A stretch of DNA of 64,000 bases, taken from positions 112,104-176,103 of the forward strand of contig JAKUCV010002770.1 of the NCBI GenBank assembly GCA_028386065.3. The letters are read 5' to 3'. A program made the position numbers and the translations under genes. The stretch comes from Turnera subulata (lineage: Eukaryota; Streptophyta; Magnoliopsida; Malpighiales; Passifloraceae). Below, one piece after another: positions 45,330 to 56,579 of the stretch (the stretch's first letter is position 1; each line of letters opens with the position of its first letter). The notes beneath the pieces were generated by a model. The model saw only the letters and a list, made by a program, of their open reading frames with translations, was not told the origin of the DNA and made no database searches.

Positions 45330-45646
45330 GGTTGATGTTTCTGTTGCTTTGTGTGTGTGGGTAATGAATGGGTAATGTGCTTTGGGGTGAAGGAGAAATT
45401 GTTAGGAGTGAGGGTCGGTTCTGGCTAGCAAGTTATCTGCAAGGGGAAGCTTTTATGGTGTAGGCAAAATTGTTAGGCTTGATGGCGGGAAACAGTGGGG
45501 GAGAAATGGAGGGAAATGCAAGATGGAAGAAATGGAGGGAAGAAGTGGAGGGAAGCTGTGGGGGAAAAGGGAGGGAAGGATGGGGAGTGGAGGTAATGCC
45601 TCCAATTCGTCCACGTGTTTTTTTTTTTTTCAAAATTTTCAAACGT

Positions 45647-45786
45647 TGACGGCAACCTTGTGCCAATGGACGGAAGCACTAATTGGAACGAAATTGAGAG
45701 TTCAGGTGGTGATTTGATGAAAAAAAAAGTTCGAGTGGTTCTCGAAAAATAAACGTGAATTCAGGGGGTCCAAACGTAATTAACCC
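45647..45786 (-). repeat. Right terminal inverted repeat of the MULE
   Basis: 140 bp, identical to the left repeat in reverse complement, followed directly by the target duplication atctttcttc. Confidence 0.95.
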
Positions 45787-45796
45787 ATCTTTCTTC

Positions 45797-46683
45797 AATG
45801 TGTGTTTGTGCGTATATATAGGAAAATTTTATTATGGATGGACAAGAGGCCATACAACCCAGTCCATCATCTGAATTATGCGAATGAAATTCCAGGGGCA
45901 TAACACTTCTGGATCATTGATTCAAAAGATAAAAGCTTGCTGTTACTAACTAAGGGCAGTTTCTTTTTTTAGGATCGTTGCTTCAAAAGTAAAACCTAGG
46001 TGGCAGACTAATTTTTTTTGTTCTTTGATGAAGCAGACTAATGTTAAGGCATCGTCAAAAATAATAAGGGAAGGTTGATTCCTTGTAGCAATATTAATGT
46101 TCATATGGAGGACCAAGACATATGCCATCTTATCTTATCTTTTTTTTTTTTCTTAGATGCCATCTAATCTTTTCTTTTTCTTTTTAAAACGAATCTAATC
46201 CTATCTTTGAGGAAAGCATCTAATATCAACCTCAAAAGAGTACACAACTTTTGAGTGACATGGGAGACCACAACCATATTTGTTCTATGTATAATTTTAT
46301 GTTCCTTAAACGGGGAAGACAAGAATAATAGCGCGCAGATATACTCTTAGAATTTCACCGTAAAGAATGCCTATTGTTTCAACTTAACTGGATGATCAGG
46401 TAATATCTTGACCATTGGCAATTACACGAGTAATTATCACATTCTCACGAAATCCCATCCCATGAAGTAAAAACATTAGTAACATCACTTGCTTTTAAGC
46501 AGTTTCCGGACATGAAAAAACTTTATCAAATAAAATCATCAATCCATCCAGCACGCTTAACCATGTACAAAATATGTGAAAATAGGTAAAAAAAAAAAAA
46601 AGAGAAGCAATACCAATGCAATTGTTTCCTTTCTTATTTTAGGAGCAAACCAACACATACATAACATTATTCTGAAAGCATCA
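45797..46683. other. 3' flank of LOR-B
   Basis: No gene. Most of it matches 24480-25329, the 3' flank of LOR-A, with small indels (for example in the T-rich stretch near 46141). It should hold the LOR-B 3' untranslated region and terminator. Confidence 0.75.
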
Positions 46684-47874
46684 CTAATCAGCCCCTGAGC
46701 GGTCAGCATTGATCTCATCAAGAAGCACAACGAGAGCAACAACGAAGGCATAATCAACATTAGGGTACACTGTCACTGCAAAACTGTCTGCATCCAAAAC
46801 AAAAGTTGAAAGACTGTGCTTCCTGTGCATCTGCAGTTGCAAATTTGTAAACCCAAGTTAGTATATATAGTATATATATGAAGCTAACATGTTTGGATGA
46901 AGCTTAAATAGTCTAGCACGGTAGACTGTGTTCAAAACATCTTACTTGGGCAATGATGGTATTGGAGTTTCCAAGATATATAGTGCAAGATCGCTCCATC
47001 CAGCTACCTTTGATCCTGAAATCAGGGACTTGCTGTGCCGTGTTAGCAGCCAAGAACACATCTAATTCAGTCTTGAATTGGAGGAGTGATGACTTCTTGA
47101 CTGTGAAAAGCAATTCTGTACTCTCTCCCCTGAAAACTTCCCACCTCCTATGCATAGTCATTATCTAATAGAAAACAATGATCACATGTTTAGCCAATTC
47201 ATCAACAATAGAAATGAGTGAAGACCTGATAACCAAATAAGAGTGTACAAAAAAATGATTTGGAATAGGCAAAGAAAACATACTAAAACTCACTATTCCC
47301 TCCGTTTTGTGTGTTTTTTTTTTGAAAAGACACTAAAAGTACATACTGCTGGAAAAGGGTTAAAGAGGTATTAAAAGTAACTAATTGTCATATTTAGCAA
47401 GAACTATAGTATTTACTTCTTTCCAATTCTCTTTACATCTGAAAAAGGAAGAGCCATCAATATTTTTTTTTGTACTAAACATAGCCATCAATATTTGAAT
47501 GTCCATTAAGTTGCAGATCTAATTAACAGCTAGCATAAAAGAAACAAAAAAAAAAAAGAATTAACAGAAAAAGGTTAGATAAAGGGATGATGGATCACCT
47601 TCTGACGGAGGGAGACTAGGGTGTTACCAGCAGCATCTTTGAGGAAACGACGATCATGAAGGCTCAACATCTTACTCTTGACCTGGAAAATGAGGGTGCC
47701 ATTAATGTCGGTGACCTTGAAGTCGTTTTCTCCGAGGCTAAAGACCTTGGATTTAACGGCGAGGTCAACCGGGTACTGGGCCAGGAACTGCTGCCCGACC
47801 ACCACCACTGGCCTCTCCAGTGGAGTGTTGCTCGCCATCGCCGGGATCGGGTTCGCCGGAAGTTGTGCAGCCAT
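46684..47874 (-). CDS. LURP-one-related (LOR) protein B
   Basis: Exons 47874-47599, 47164-46946 and 46830-46684 join in phase 0 to 213 residues ending in TAG. Exons have the same lengths as those of LOR-A (276, 219 and 147 bp). The protein differs from A at few positions. It has all family marks: FLAQYPVDLAVKSK, NDFKVTDINGTLIFQVK, IMTMHRRWEVFRGEST, GSWMERSC and the exon-3 hydrophobic helix (VTVYPNVDYAFVVALVVLLDE). It would fold as a Tubby-like barrel; ligand and site of action are not known. Intron 2 is about 115 bp and uninterrupted, giving the ancestral state for LOR-A. The start is the ATG matching that of A. Confidence 0.93.
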
Positions 47875-48874
47875 AGCTTAGCTAGTGAGAGCCAACCAAA
47901 AAAAAACACAAGAACACAAAGAAAGACTTTAATTTGGTGTAGATCTTTTTGAGGACTGTGTTTGTGTGTAATAATATTATTCTTCCTATATATCTTTCTC
48001 CACTGTGTGTATACGTATATATATACACACATGGGACGGGAGATATCTTCGATGTTTTTGGGAGGGAATCATGGGAGTGCGGGAAAATTCCATGTGTGTA
48101 AACGTAAGAGTAGACGCGTTAAGAAAAAAATTTAAAGATAAATTAAAATCACACGCAAAGGGACGCGGTTTGCACGGAGGCCCAGTTAAGGGCCCAATAA
48201 TTGTCAATTCGTAGCATTCAAGAGGGCTGAAAGAAAGAAAGAAAGAGATAGGAAAGAGCTGAAACCCAATCCCCACAAAAAAAAAAAAGAAGAAAAATCT
48301 AGCTCAAAATAATGAAGTAAGAGATAGGAAACTGTTCTGACTTTTCTTTGTACGACTAGCTCAAAAGAAAGATCGTGACCTTTTATTTCCTAAAAAAAAA
48401 TTATTATGATCTTTAATAGTCGTATCTCTCGAAATACCGAAATTAATTAAAATAACTGATACTATTGTCTAATTATCTCTTTTCCTAACTTATTAATTTA
48501 TCCCATTTTAACTATCTAACTTACTAATTACAATGACAATCCTCATTTTCTATCAACCTTCACCTACATAATTATCCATTCTAAAACAATAACTTAATCA
48601 ATCATAATTAATATTATTCATAAAAAATAGCCTATCTCATGATTCTCTGAAGTTTTGTCTTCGGTAGGTGGAAAGGAAGAGATGGGTTTTTTTTTTCCCC
48701 TCTTCCTTAGTGATTCATACCAATTACTTCCTAGAGTTTTAACTACTTAAAAAACTTGCCCTTGCTAAGTTATATATTTATGAAAAACTAACAATTTTGT
48801 GAATGAGTTATTTGAAATACTGTAGTAATTAACCTGTTGATACTCATAATACTAAAGCATTATTCTCTAGCAAA
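47875..48874. other. LOR-B promoter and intergenic DNA
   Basis: The first 120 bp matches the LOR-A upstream region, with a TATA-like GATATATAGG (47994-47985, minus) and the same T-rich leader. Upstream of it the sequence is AT-rich, with no supported gene. Confidence 0.6.
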
Positions 48875-49114
48875 TTTTTTTAATACAAAGGAAATAACAA
48901 GCTCAACTAACAAGAGTAAAGACAGAGACATCCGTGCGTCGTCTAGTCATAGTAATGGACTCCGTATGCAAAAGAAATGCAGATTTTGCATAAGCCAATA
49001 TGAAAAGCAAATCTACGTAACTATTCATCATCACTACCTCTAATAACACCACTAGGAACCCAAGCCCGCCATTGCTAGTCACGACACCATCATAATTCAG
49101 CTTCACCCAGCCTT

Positions 49115-49305
49115 TTTTTAGTTGATTAAAGTATAGGTTGAGGGGAGATTCCCCCAGTCCGGGGCTAAGGTAAACCACCGAGCTCAACGAGCGCTTACAG
49201 CGGTGTTTACAAATTATCCACCAAGAGGGACTGTCGATGGGGTTCAAACTCTCAACCTAATGGGAGTGCTGACTGAACCTCAACCAACTAAGCCAACCTC
49301 GTTGG
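49115..49305 (-). mobile_element. tRNA-related SINE, copy 2 (different family)
   Basis: The 17-bp repeat cagcttcacccagcctt flanks it (49098-49114 and 49306-49322), and LINE RNase H coding sequence joins across it. On the minus strand it has an A-box-like TGGCTTAGTTGGTTGAGG and a B-box-like AGTTTGAACCCC, and ends in an A run (T run on plus at 49115). Its sequence is not that of the SINE at 10628-10949. Confidence 0.85.
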
Positions 49306-51141
49306 CAGCTTCACCCAGCCTTGCCTCGAACATGTCCACGCCACCGATTCATGACCAGATGCCCAAGACGTAAAAACTTCAAGAATAACTATGGTTCCAG
49401 CATCCAAATTTTCGTTGCAAAATTTTAGGATTGGAAACCTTCGATTAAAGGGAGCTCCCCATCTTGCAAAAAATAACACCATTACACTATTGCTAAAACA
49501 ACCAACAAGATACTTCGAACCAGAGGTACAACAGAATATCTTTAAGTACATAGGAAGTGAAAGAAAAATTGATCTACATTCACAAACGAGGACACGAAAC
49601 AACATAATAATTTGGAGGTAAAGCATAATGCATAGAAGATCAGAAATCCTTAGTCATCGGACAATCTCTAAGCACATGAATAATGGATTCCTCCCAGTGA
49701 TGGCACTTAGTACATGTACAACTCGCATTAGGTGAAATATGTCGCCTATACCGGTGGGCAATAGTCAAAAAGAAGTCATGAGATGCCAAACAAAGAAAAA
49801 AACTGAATCCGATGTGGCCCTCCCCACTTCCATATCATCTGCCAAAAACTACTTCTATCCTAACTCAAGTCATCTGGAATTGAAAAGTTTGCTGAACTTG
49901 AATTGACCAATAGTAGTATATTTCCAAGTGACTTCATCTGGACCTGCATTAAAGTGTGGAGGTTGAATACCAACAATTTTGTAAACATACCCTAACGGGT
50001 AAACAAGACTAAAATAAAACCTAATTCCAAGCCCCACTTGATGTGACAAAATCAACCACTATACCTTTAATCTCTGCATCAGAAACAACATTAGTAGCAA
50101 ACCGGCCCTATAAGCCGACCAACCTTACCGACCCAAGGATCTATCCAATACTTGATTCTTGTGCCATCCCTCACATACTATTCAATGCCATTTTGCACAA
50201 TCGGCCAATGTTTAGCAACATCATGCCACAAAGAGTAATATGATGCATAGGTCAAAAACGCTAAGCCCAATCGTATTAGTGTGTGGTTCCTCCACTAATT
50301 GTGGGGGATCACCACTTGCATTAATGAAAACCACCACCACTAAGCTAATGGAGCCCGAAGCTAGTGGAGCACTAAATTTTTTCAGTTCAGTCCCTACAAG
50401 CTAGTTTTGTTGCAGATCAGTCCCTGTCAACATGCCTATAAATAGGCACCAATTCTTCTCTTCAAATCATCCCAAGAATTCACAACTAGTGTGAATAAGA
50501 GAGTGAAAGACAGAATGTGTGAGAGGGAAGAAAAATTGAGAAGAAAAATTCCCCTCTTAAATTAGAGAGTGACAAAATAATGAGGAAAAATACCTTAGGG
50601 GTATTTTTGACAAACACTTGGGAAACACCTTGTGAGACACTATTTTGGGTAGAACTCTAGGTTGATTATACCCCTAAAATTTAGGGAAGTCTCTCTTGTA
50701 AGCCTACTATTTTATAGTGGAAGTTTTTCCGGTGGGATCGAGAATGTGGACGTAGCCCGGTATTTGGGTGAACCACGTTAAATATTGTGTGTCATTTATC
50801 TTTTTGTCCTCCACTTGTTTATTTCCTTGTGAGGTGATATTATTTCCGCAAGATAGTGCCACCGGGCCCAACAACTGGTAGCGGAGCAGAAGGTTTGTGC
50901 TTTGTCAAGTGCAAGGTTGTGAATTAATACACTGTGCAAGTGAATCCTGTCTAGGACACTGGGTTTTAAGTGAACCTTTGTTCCTCCAGTCTTTCCTGGG
51001 GATTTATCTTGGAATGATAATTCTATCTTAGGAGATCGGCTAGGCCATCTTTCCTGGGAATTATCGAATCAGTTCAATTCACTACTTGTACGGGTACTAT
51101 TCACCGCAAGGAGTTTCCTAGATCGATGAGCTAGTCAGTCT

Positions 51142-52026
51142 TTGATCCAGATGGAGGGGAGGATAAACAAGATGATCACCCTTGATGGCACAAATTACCA
51201 CTTATGGAGAAACAAGATGAAGGATCTCCTATTCGTGACGAAGATGCATTTACCGGTGTTCAGTACGGTAAAGCCTGAAGATAAGTCAGACGAGGAGTGG
51301 GAGTTTGAACACATCCAAGTCTGCGGCTATATACGGCAATTTTTTGAGAATAATGTTTACAACCACATTTCTGGCATTGAGCATGCTAGAACGTTGTGGG
51401 AGAAGCTCGAAGAATTATATTCCTCAAAGACAGGGAACAACAAGTTATTTTACTTGACGAAGCTGATGCAAGTAAAATACCAAGAAGGCAAAATGGTTGC
51501 AGATCACCTTAATGAGATGCAAGGGATCGTGGATCAGTTGGCTAGTATGGGCATAAAATTCGACGATGAGGTGCTTGCTCTTATGGTCTTGGCGACACTC
51601 CCAGATTTATGGGAAACCTTGAAGGTTTCAATCACAAACTCTGCACCTAACGGTGTCGTGAGTATGGCAACCGTCAAAAGTGGAATTCTGAATGAAGAGA
51701 TGAGACGAAGAACACAATGCTCGTCTTCTTCACAGTTAGAGGTCTTGGCCACAGTGACGAGGGGGAGAAGCCAGAACAAAGGTCAAAGTAGCAGAAACAA
51801 GAGCAGAGGAAAGTCCAATAAATTTGCCAATGTTGAGTGCCATTACTGCAAGAAGAAGGGCCACATCAAGAAATTCTACCGACAGTTCAAAAAGGACCAG
51901 AAGAAGAAGAAAGACAAAGATGTGAAGAAAGAAGAAAGCAGTGATGATGAAGCGAATTCTCTCGGAGAGTTCAGTGTAGTTTGTGATGATGATATCATCA
52001 ATCTTACTATCCAGGAGACAAGTTGA
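51142..52026 (+). pseudogene. gag of copia element 2
   Basis: Open from about 51151 (MEGRINKMITLDGTNYHLWR) to TGA at 52024. It shows a UBN2-type gag (WEKLEELYSSKTGNNKLFYL) and a zinc knuckle CHYCKKKGHIKKFYR in which the last Cys has become Tyr, followed by a Lys-rich and acidic tail. The stop separates gag from the protease remnant WVVDSGATVHVT directly after it. Gag alone might still be made, but the damaged knuckle argues against full function. Confidence 0.9.
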
Positions 52027-53922
52027 GTAGTTGATAGTGGTGCTACTGTTCATGTAACACCACAGATAGAACTCCCTAGTGATGATCAAGAGGAGTTTCA
52101 GCTACCTCCAATTGAGACACCCAGACAAGTTGGAGATGATGTTTAGGATATTCATCCTGAAATTCCAGATGTTCCTGTTGAAGATGAGTCAGCAGAAGCT
52201 GATAGTAACGAGGATGATGGCAATAATGATACAGTCAAGGATGATCATCCTCAGCCTTCAAGTAGCTCTCCTTATCGAACAAGGTCTGATAGAGTTGTGC
52301 AACGCTCTACCAGATATTCTCCAAGTGATTATTTATTGCTCACTGACGGGGGAGAACCAGAAAGCTATGATGAAGCTGTGAATGATGAGCATAAGGAGAA
52401 GTGGGTTAAAGCCATGTAAGAAGAGATGAAATTCTTGCATGAGAACAAGACTTTTAAGCTGGTGAAGCTGCCTAAAGGTAAGAGAGCTTTGAAGAACAAG
52501 TGGGTGTTCAGGATCAAGCATGAGGAGCACAGTCCACTTCCAAGATTCAAAGCAAGATTGGTTGTCAAAGGTTTCAGTCAAAGGAAAGGGATAGACTTTG
52601 TTGAAATCTTCTTACCAGTGGTGAAAATGACCTCAATCCGCACAGTGGTGGGATTAGCTGCAAGTCTCAATCTGGAGGTTGAACAGATGGATGTCAAAAT
52701 AACCTTCCTATATGGTGATTTGGAAGAAGAGATATACATAGAGCAGCCAGAGGGTTTCCAGTAGAAAGGAAAAGCGGATTACGTTTGTAGATTGAGGAAG
52801 AGCCTCTACGACTTAAAACAAGCCCCAAGACAGTGGTACAAGAAGTTTGAGTCGGTGATGGGGCAACAGAGCTACAAGAAGACTACTTCAGACCACTGTG
52901 TATTCGTCCAGAAATTTTCTGACGATGACTTCGTCATCCTATTGCTCTATGTGGATGATATGCTGATTGTTGGCCAGAATGTTTCCAGAATCAACAGCTT
53001 GAAAGCATAGCTAAGCAAGTTTTTCGCCATGAAAGACTTGGGGCCAGCAAATCAAATTCTCGGGATGAGAATTATTCGAGATCGGCAAGCCAAGAAGATA
53101 TGGTTGTCTCAGGAGAAGTACATTGAGAAAGTGCTTCAGAGGTTCAACATGGATAAGGCTAAAGCAGTCAGCTGTCCTCTTGCTAACTACTTTAGACTTA
53201 GCCCTGAGCAGAGTCCATCTACGGATGAGGAGAAGAAAGTGATGGAGCGGATTCCATATGCCTCAGTAGTGGGAACCTTGATATATGCCATGGTATGTAC
53301 CCGACCAGACATTGCTCATGCAGTTGGAGTGGTGAGCCAATACCTTTGAATTCCTGAAAAAGAGCATTGGAACGTTGTCAAGTGGATTCTCAGGTATCTT
53401 CGAGGAACCTCCAAAATGTGTTTATGTTATGGAGAAGACAAGCTAGTGCTGGTTGGATACACTGATGCAGATATGGCTGGTGATGTTAGTTCCAGAAAGT
53501 CTACATCAGGATACCTGATTAATTTTTCAGGGGGAGCTGTGTCATGGCAATCAAGGCTACAAAAGTGTGTTGCTTTGTCAACTACAGAAGCTGAGTTTAT
53601 TGCAGCAACGGAAGCATGTAAGGAGTTGTTGTGGATAAAGAAGTTCTTAACTAAACTTGATTTTTTGCAAGACAGTTATCAGCTATTCTGTGATAGTCAA
53701 AGTGCTATCTATCTTGCGAAGAATGCCTCTTTTCATTCCAGATCGAAACACATAGATGTGAGATACAACTGGATCAGGGATGTGCTAGAGAAGAAGCAAT
53801 TACAACTCGAGAAGATCCATACAGAAGAGAATGGATCTGACATGTTGGCGAAGACACTTCCAAGAGGGAAGTTTGAATACTGCCGTGAAGCTGCCGGACT
53901 GGTGGATTCCCCCAACATGTAG
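52027..53922 (+). pseudogene. pol of copia element 2 (protease stub, RT, RNase H)
   Basis: The protease active-site motif VDSGATVHVT is followed within a few residues by the post-integrase linker (SDDQEEFQLPPIETPRQ), so the integrase was removed in one deletion near 52065. Reverse transcriptase has KNKWVFRIKHEE, RFKARLVVKGFSQ, SLYDLKQAPRQWY and the catalytic YVDDMLIVG. RNase H has YTDADMAGDVSSRKSTSGY, TTEAEFIAATEACKEL and FCDSQSAIYLAKN. In-frame stops occur at about 52144, 52417, 52762, 53008 and 53347. Confidence 0.93.
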
Positions 53923-55597
53923 TCGGAAGGGGAAGAATTGTTAGTGTGTGGTTCCTCCACTAATTGTGGGGGATCACCACTTGCATTAATGAAAACCACC
54001 ACCACTAAGCTAATGGAGCACTAAGTTTTTTCAGTTCAGTCCCTACAAGCTAGTTTTGTTGCGGATCAGTCCTTGTCAACATGCCTATAAATAGGCACGA
54101 ATTCTTCTCTTCAAATCATCCCAAGAATTCACAACTAGTGTGAATAAGAGAGTGAAAGAGAGAGTGTGTGAGAGGGAAGAAAAATTGAGAAGAAAAATTC
54201 CCCTCTTAAATTAGAGAGTGAAAAAATAGTGAGGAAAAATATCTTAGGGGTATTTTTGACAAACACTTGGAAAACACCTTGTGAGACACTATTTTGGGTA
54301 GAACTCTAGGTTGATTATACCCCTAAAATTTAGGGAAGTCTCTCTTGTAAGCCTACTATTTTATAGTGGAAGTTTTTCCGGTGGGATCGGGATTGTGGAC
54401 GTAGCCCGGTATTTGGGTGAACCACGTTAAATATTGTGTGTCATTTATCTTTTTGTCCTCCATTTGTTTATTTCCTTATGAGGTGATATTATTTCCGCAA
54501 GATAGTGCCACCGAGCCCAACAAATCGGCCCTCATGTAGATACTTGCCAAGTAGGACACGCACGTAGAGAGCTTTAGGTTGAGTGGTAACACCAAAACCA
54601 AGTTTAGCTAATAAAGTAGCATTCTCACTAGAGATCCATCGAAAGCCCAAACCACCGTGGTTCTTTGGGGAGCAAATCAAATTCCAAAGAACAAGGTGTG
54701 TTTTCCTTTTAGATGGAGAAGAGCCCCAAATAAAGGAACAACATTTCAGCTCTAATGCAGTACAGATTGATGTCAGGTGGTGAACCGTTTGCATAGTAAA
54801 TATAGGCATAGTTGCTAAAACAGATTGAGTAAGGTAGCGGAGAAGCTAGGCAAAATTTTTAGAGGGGCCAATATAATTTTTTTCGATAATAATAGGGACT
54901 TATGTGAAAAAATAAAATTTTAGAGGGGCCAAATGTAAAGTATAATAAAACTTATATAGAAAAATAAAAAATTCAGGGAGCCATGGCCACCCTCAACCCC
55001 CTTAAGCCACTGCCACTGAGTGAGAGTTACTCTCCCTGTCAAAGGAAGGAACTCACCCCGACAAGAGGAAAGAAAGTAATTCACTTTACTCAGCAAAAAA
55101 ATATATGTTTGTTTAGTAACTTTGCCAGAGGTAGGTACTACAAGATAACGGCCCAAATCCAACGTAACAAAGAAACCCTGGCGGAAAGAAAATTCTTCAA
55201 TCACAGAATTCGGAACATTCTTGGAGAAGAACATTTGAATCTTTGCCAGGCTAACCTTTTGTCCTGCGAAAAATCGTACAACAGAGATAAACATGCATTA
55301 ATAACCTAAATCTAACCAGCATCTGCCTCAACATTTAACACCAATTTGATCATATGTAGGTGTTGATCGACGTCCCAATATATTCGTCACCAGGTAGACC
55401 AAGTCGTACGCTGCTACTCAATTGCCGCCAAAACATCATCCGATCTTGAATCTTTAACTTTGAGGAGAGCTAACTCCCATCAACCGCAAACACAACTGTT
55501 CTTTTTGTTCTCATTTTATTAATCTAGTCGAGTTCCAGGGATAAAAAATTCTCTTTAATATTAATTTCTCCCATTCACAATAATCAACTGTAGTTTT

Positions 55598-56117
55598 TGT
55601 TGGCGCCGGGAGTGGCCCGATAACCGGGGAGAAAAACAAGCGAGGCCCAAGTGAGATCCACACGCGTGGGCTTGGACACCACATTGTAACCCAAAACCTT
55701 AAGGCATTGGGTACATGGGTCCTCTCCACTAATATATCATTCACTTGGCCTCTTTTCATCCGATGTGGGACATTTTACTCACACTTGGATACCCAACAGT
55801 CTCCCCCTCAAGTGTGAATTTCTTCCACATCGGGCTTGGGCACACTCCCCCTACAACGGAAGCTTTTCTTACGACATCTCCAAGGGCCCGCTCCACGATA
55901 CCAAGCCCGCTACCACTTGTTGGCGCCGGGAGTAGCCCGATAACCGGGGAGAAAACAAGCGAGGCCCAAGTGAGATCCACACGCGTGGGCTTGGACACCA
56001 CATGGTAACCCAAAACCTTAAGGCATTGGGTAGATGGGTCCTCTCCACTAATATATCATTCACTTGGCCTCTTTTCATCCGATGTGGGACATTTTACTCA
56101 CACTTGGATACCTAACA
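55598..56117 (-). mobile_element. TRIM copy 3
   Basis: 520 bp with target duplication gtttt (55593-55597 and 56118-56122) and terminal direct repeats 55598-55798 (201 bp) and 55918-56117 (200 bp). It is clearly the same family as the TRIM at 37683-38370, sharing GTCCCACATCGGAT, the ACCCATGTACCCAATGCC region and internal CTTCCACATCGGGCTTGGGC. On the minus strand the 5' LTR is followed by AGTGGTAGCGGGCTTGG as primer-binding-like sequence. LTRs are nearly identical. Confidence 0.92.
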
Positions 56118-56122
56118 GTTTT

Positions 56123-56579
56123 TTATTAGGGAAATCAAGTGTCGAACCACTTGAAACAATGAATGATTGACAAACTACAATTGTCTAACCAACTGTTCTG
56201 TGCATGGTTTTCTGTTTCTTTAAATCGCTTTGGTATTATTGTAGTTAAATTTCACAGTTAAGCCCCCAAAGAATGCCTATTGTTTCCGCTTAGCGCATGA
56301 AGTATCTTGACCGTTGCCAATTACATATGTTTTTTAAACCAAACCATAGCCAATTACCACATTAAGCATAAAAAACCCACCTCAAAATGTAAATTCACTT
56401 GTATCACATCCATCTTTCAAGAGTTCTCGGAGAAGCGAACACCTTACCATTATCAACACATTGTACAGATGACAACCATGCACAAACAAACATGTTAAAT
56501 AGGTAAAGCAATTCCATTGCCCTTGTTTTTTCTTTCTTTTTTTAGGAGCGATGTACATGACATAAACCAGACGTATCAC
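56123..56579. other. 3' flank of LOR-C
   Basis: No gene. Scattered similarity to the LOR-A and LOR-B 3' flanks (AGAATGCCTATTGTTTC, AGTATCTTGACC) shows that this flank also belongs to the duplicated unit, though more diverged. It should contain the 3' end signals of LOR-C. Confidence 0.6.

Larger units (their letters stand above)
40034..45786 (+). mobile_element. Mutator-like transposon (MULE), apparently complete
   Basis: 5753 bp. Terminal inverted repeats 40034-40173 and 45647-45786 are identical over 140 bp, beginning GGGTTAATTACG. The target duplication atctttcttc (10 bp) is perfect (40024-40033 and 45787-45796). LOR-B has the single related site atctttctcc at the matching place. Inside are a four-exon transposase gene on the plus strand and a GRF zinc-finger ORF on the minus strand near the right end. 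Identical repeats and duplication and unbroken ORFs point to a recent insertion. Confidence 0.96.
50274..54522 (+). mobile_element. Ty1-copia element 2 with the integrase region deleted
   Basis: Target duplication aatcg is perfect (50269-50273 and 54523-54527). LTRs are 50274-50873 (600 bp) and 53939-54522 (584 bp). They differ by one 16-bp gap and, by eye, about 17 substitutions (near 3%). Primer-binding-like ACTGGTAGCGGAGC follows the 5' LTR, and a purine tract GGAAGGGGAAGAAT precedes the 3' LTR. Internal order is gag, start of protease, then reverse transcriptase and RNase H; most of protease and all integrase are absent. Non-autonomous and inserted in a LINE. Confidence 0.95.
48875..55597 (-). 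mobile_element. Decayed minus-strand LINE, interrupted by a SINE and a copia
   Basis: Read on the minus strand: RT part (GQKVSLAKIQMFFSKNVP, LGRYLVVPTSGKVTKQ, about 55300-55017); then MQTVHHLTSICTALELKCCS and HGGLGFRWIS (about 54800-54530); after the copia, RIKYWIDPW-like and zf-RVT segments (about 50260-49330); then RNase H start GWVKLNYDGV (49130-49080, split by the SINE). A T run at 48875-48881 is the likely A tail. A further small insert seems to lie at about 54840-55016. The 5' limit is unclear. All coding parts are broken. Confidence 0.78.
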
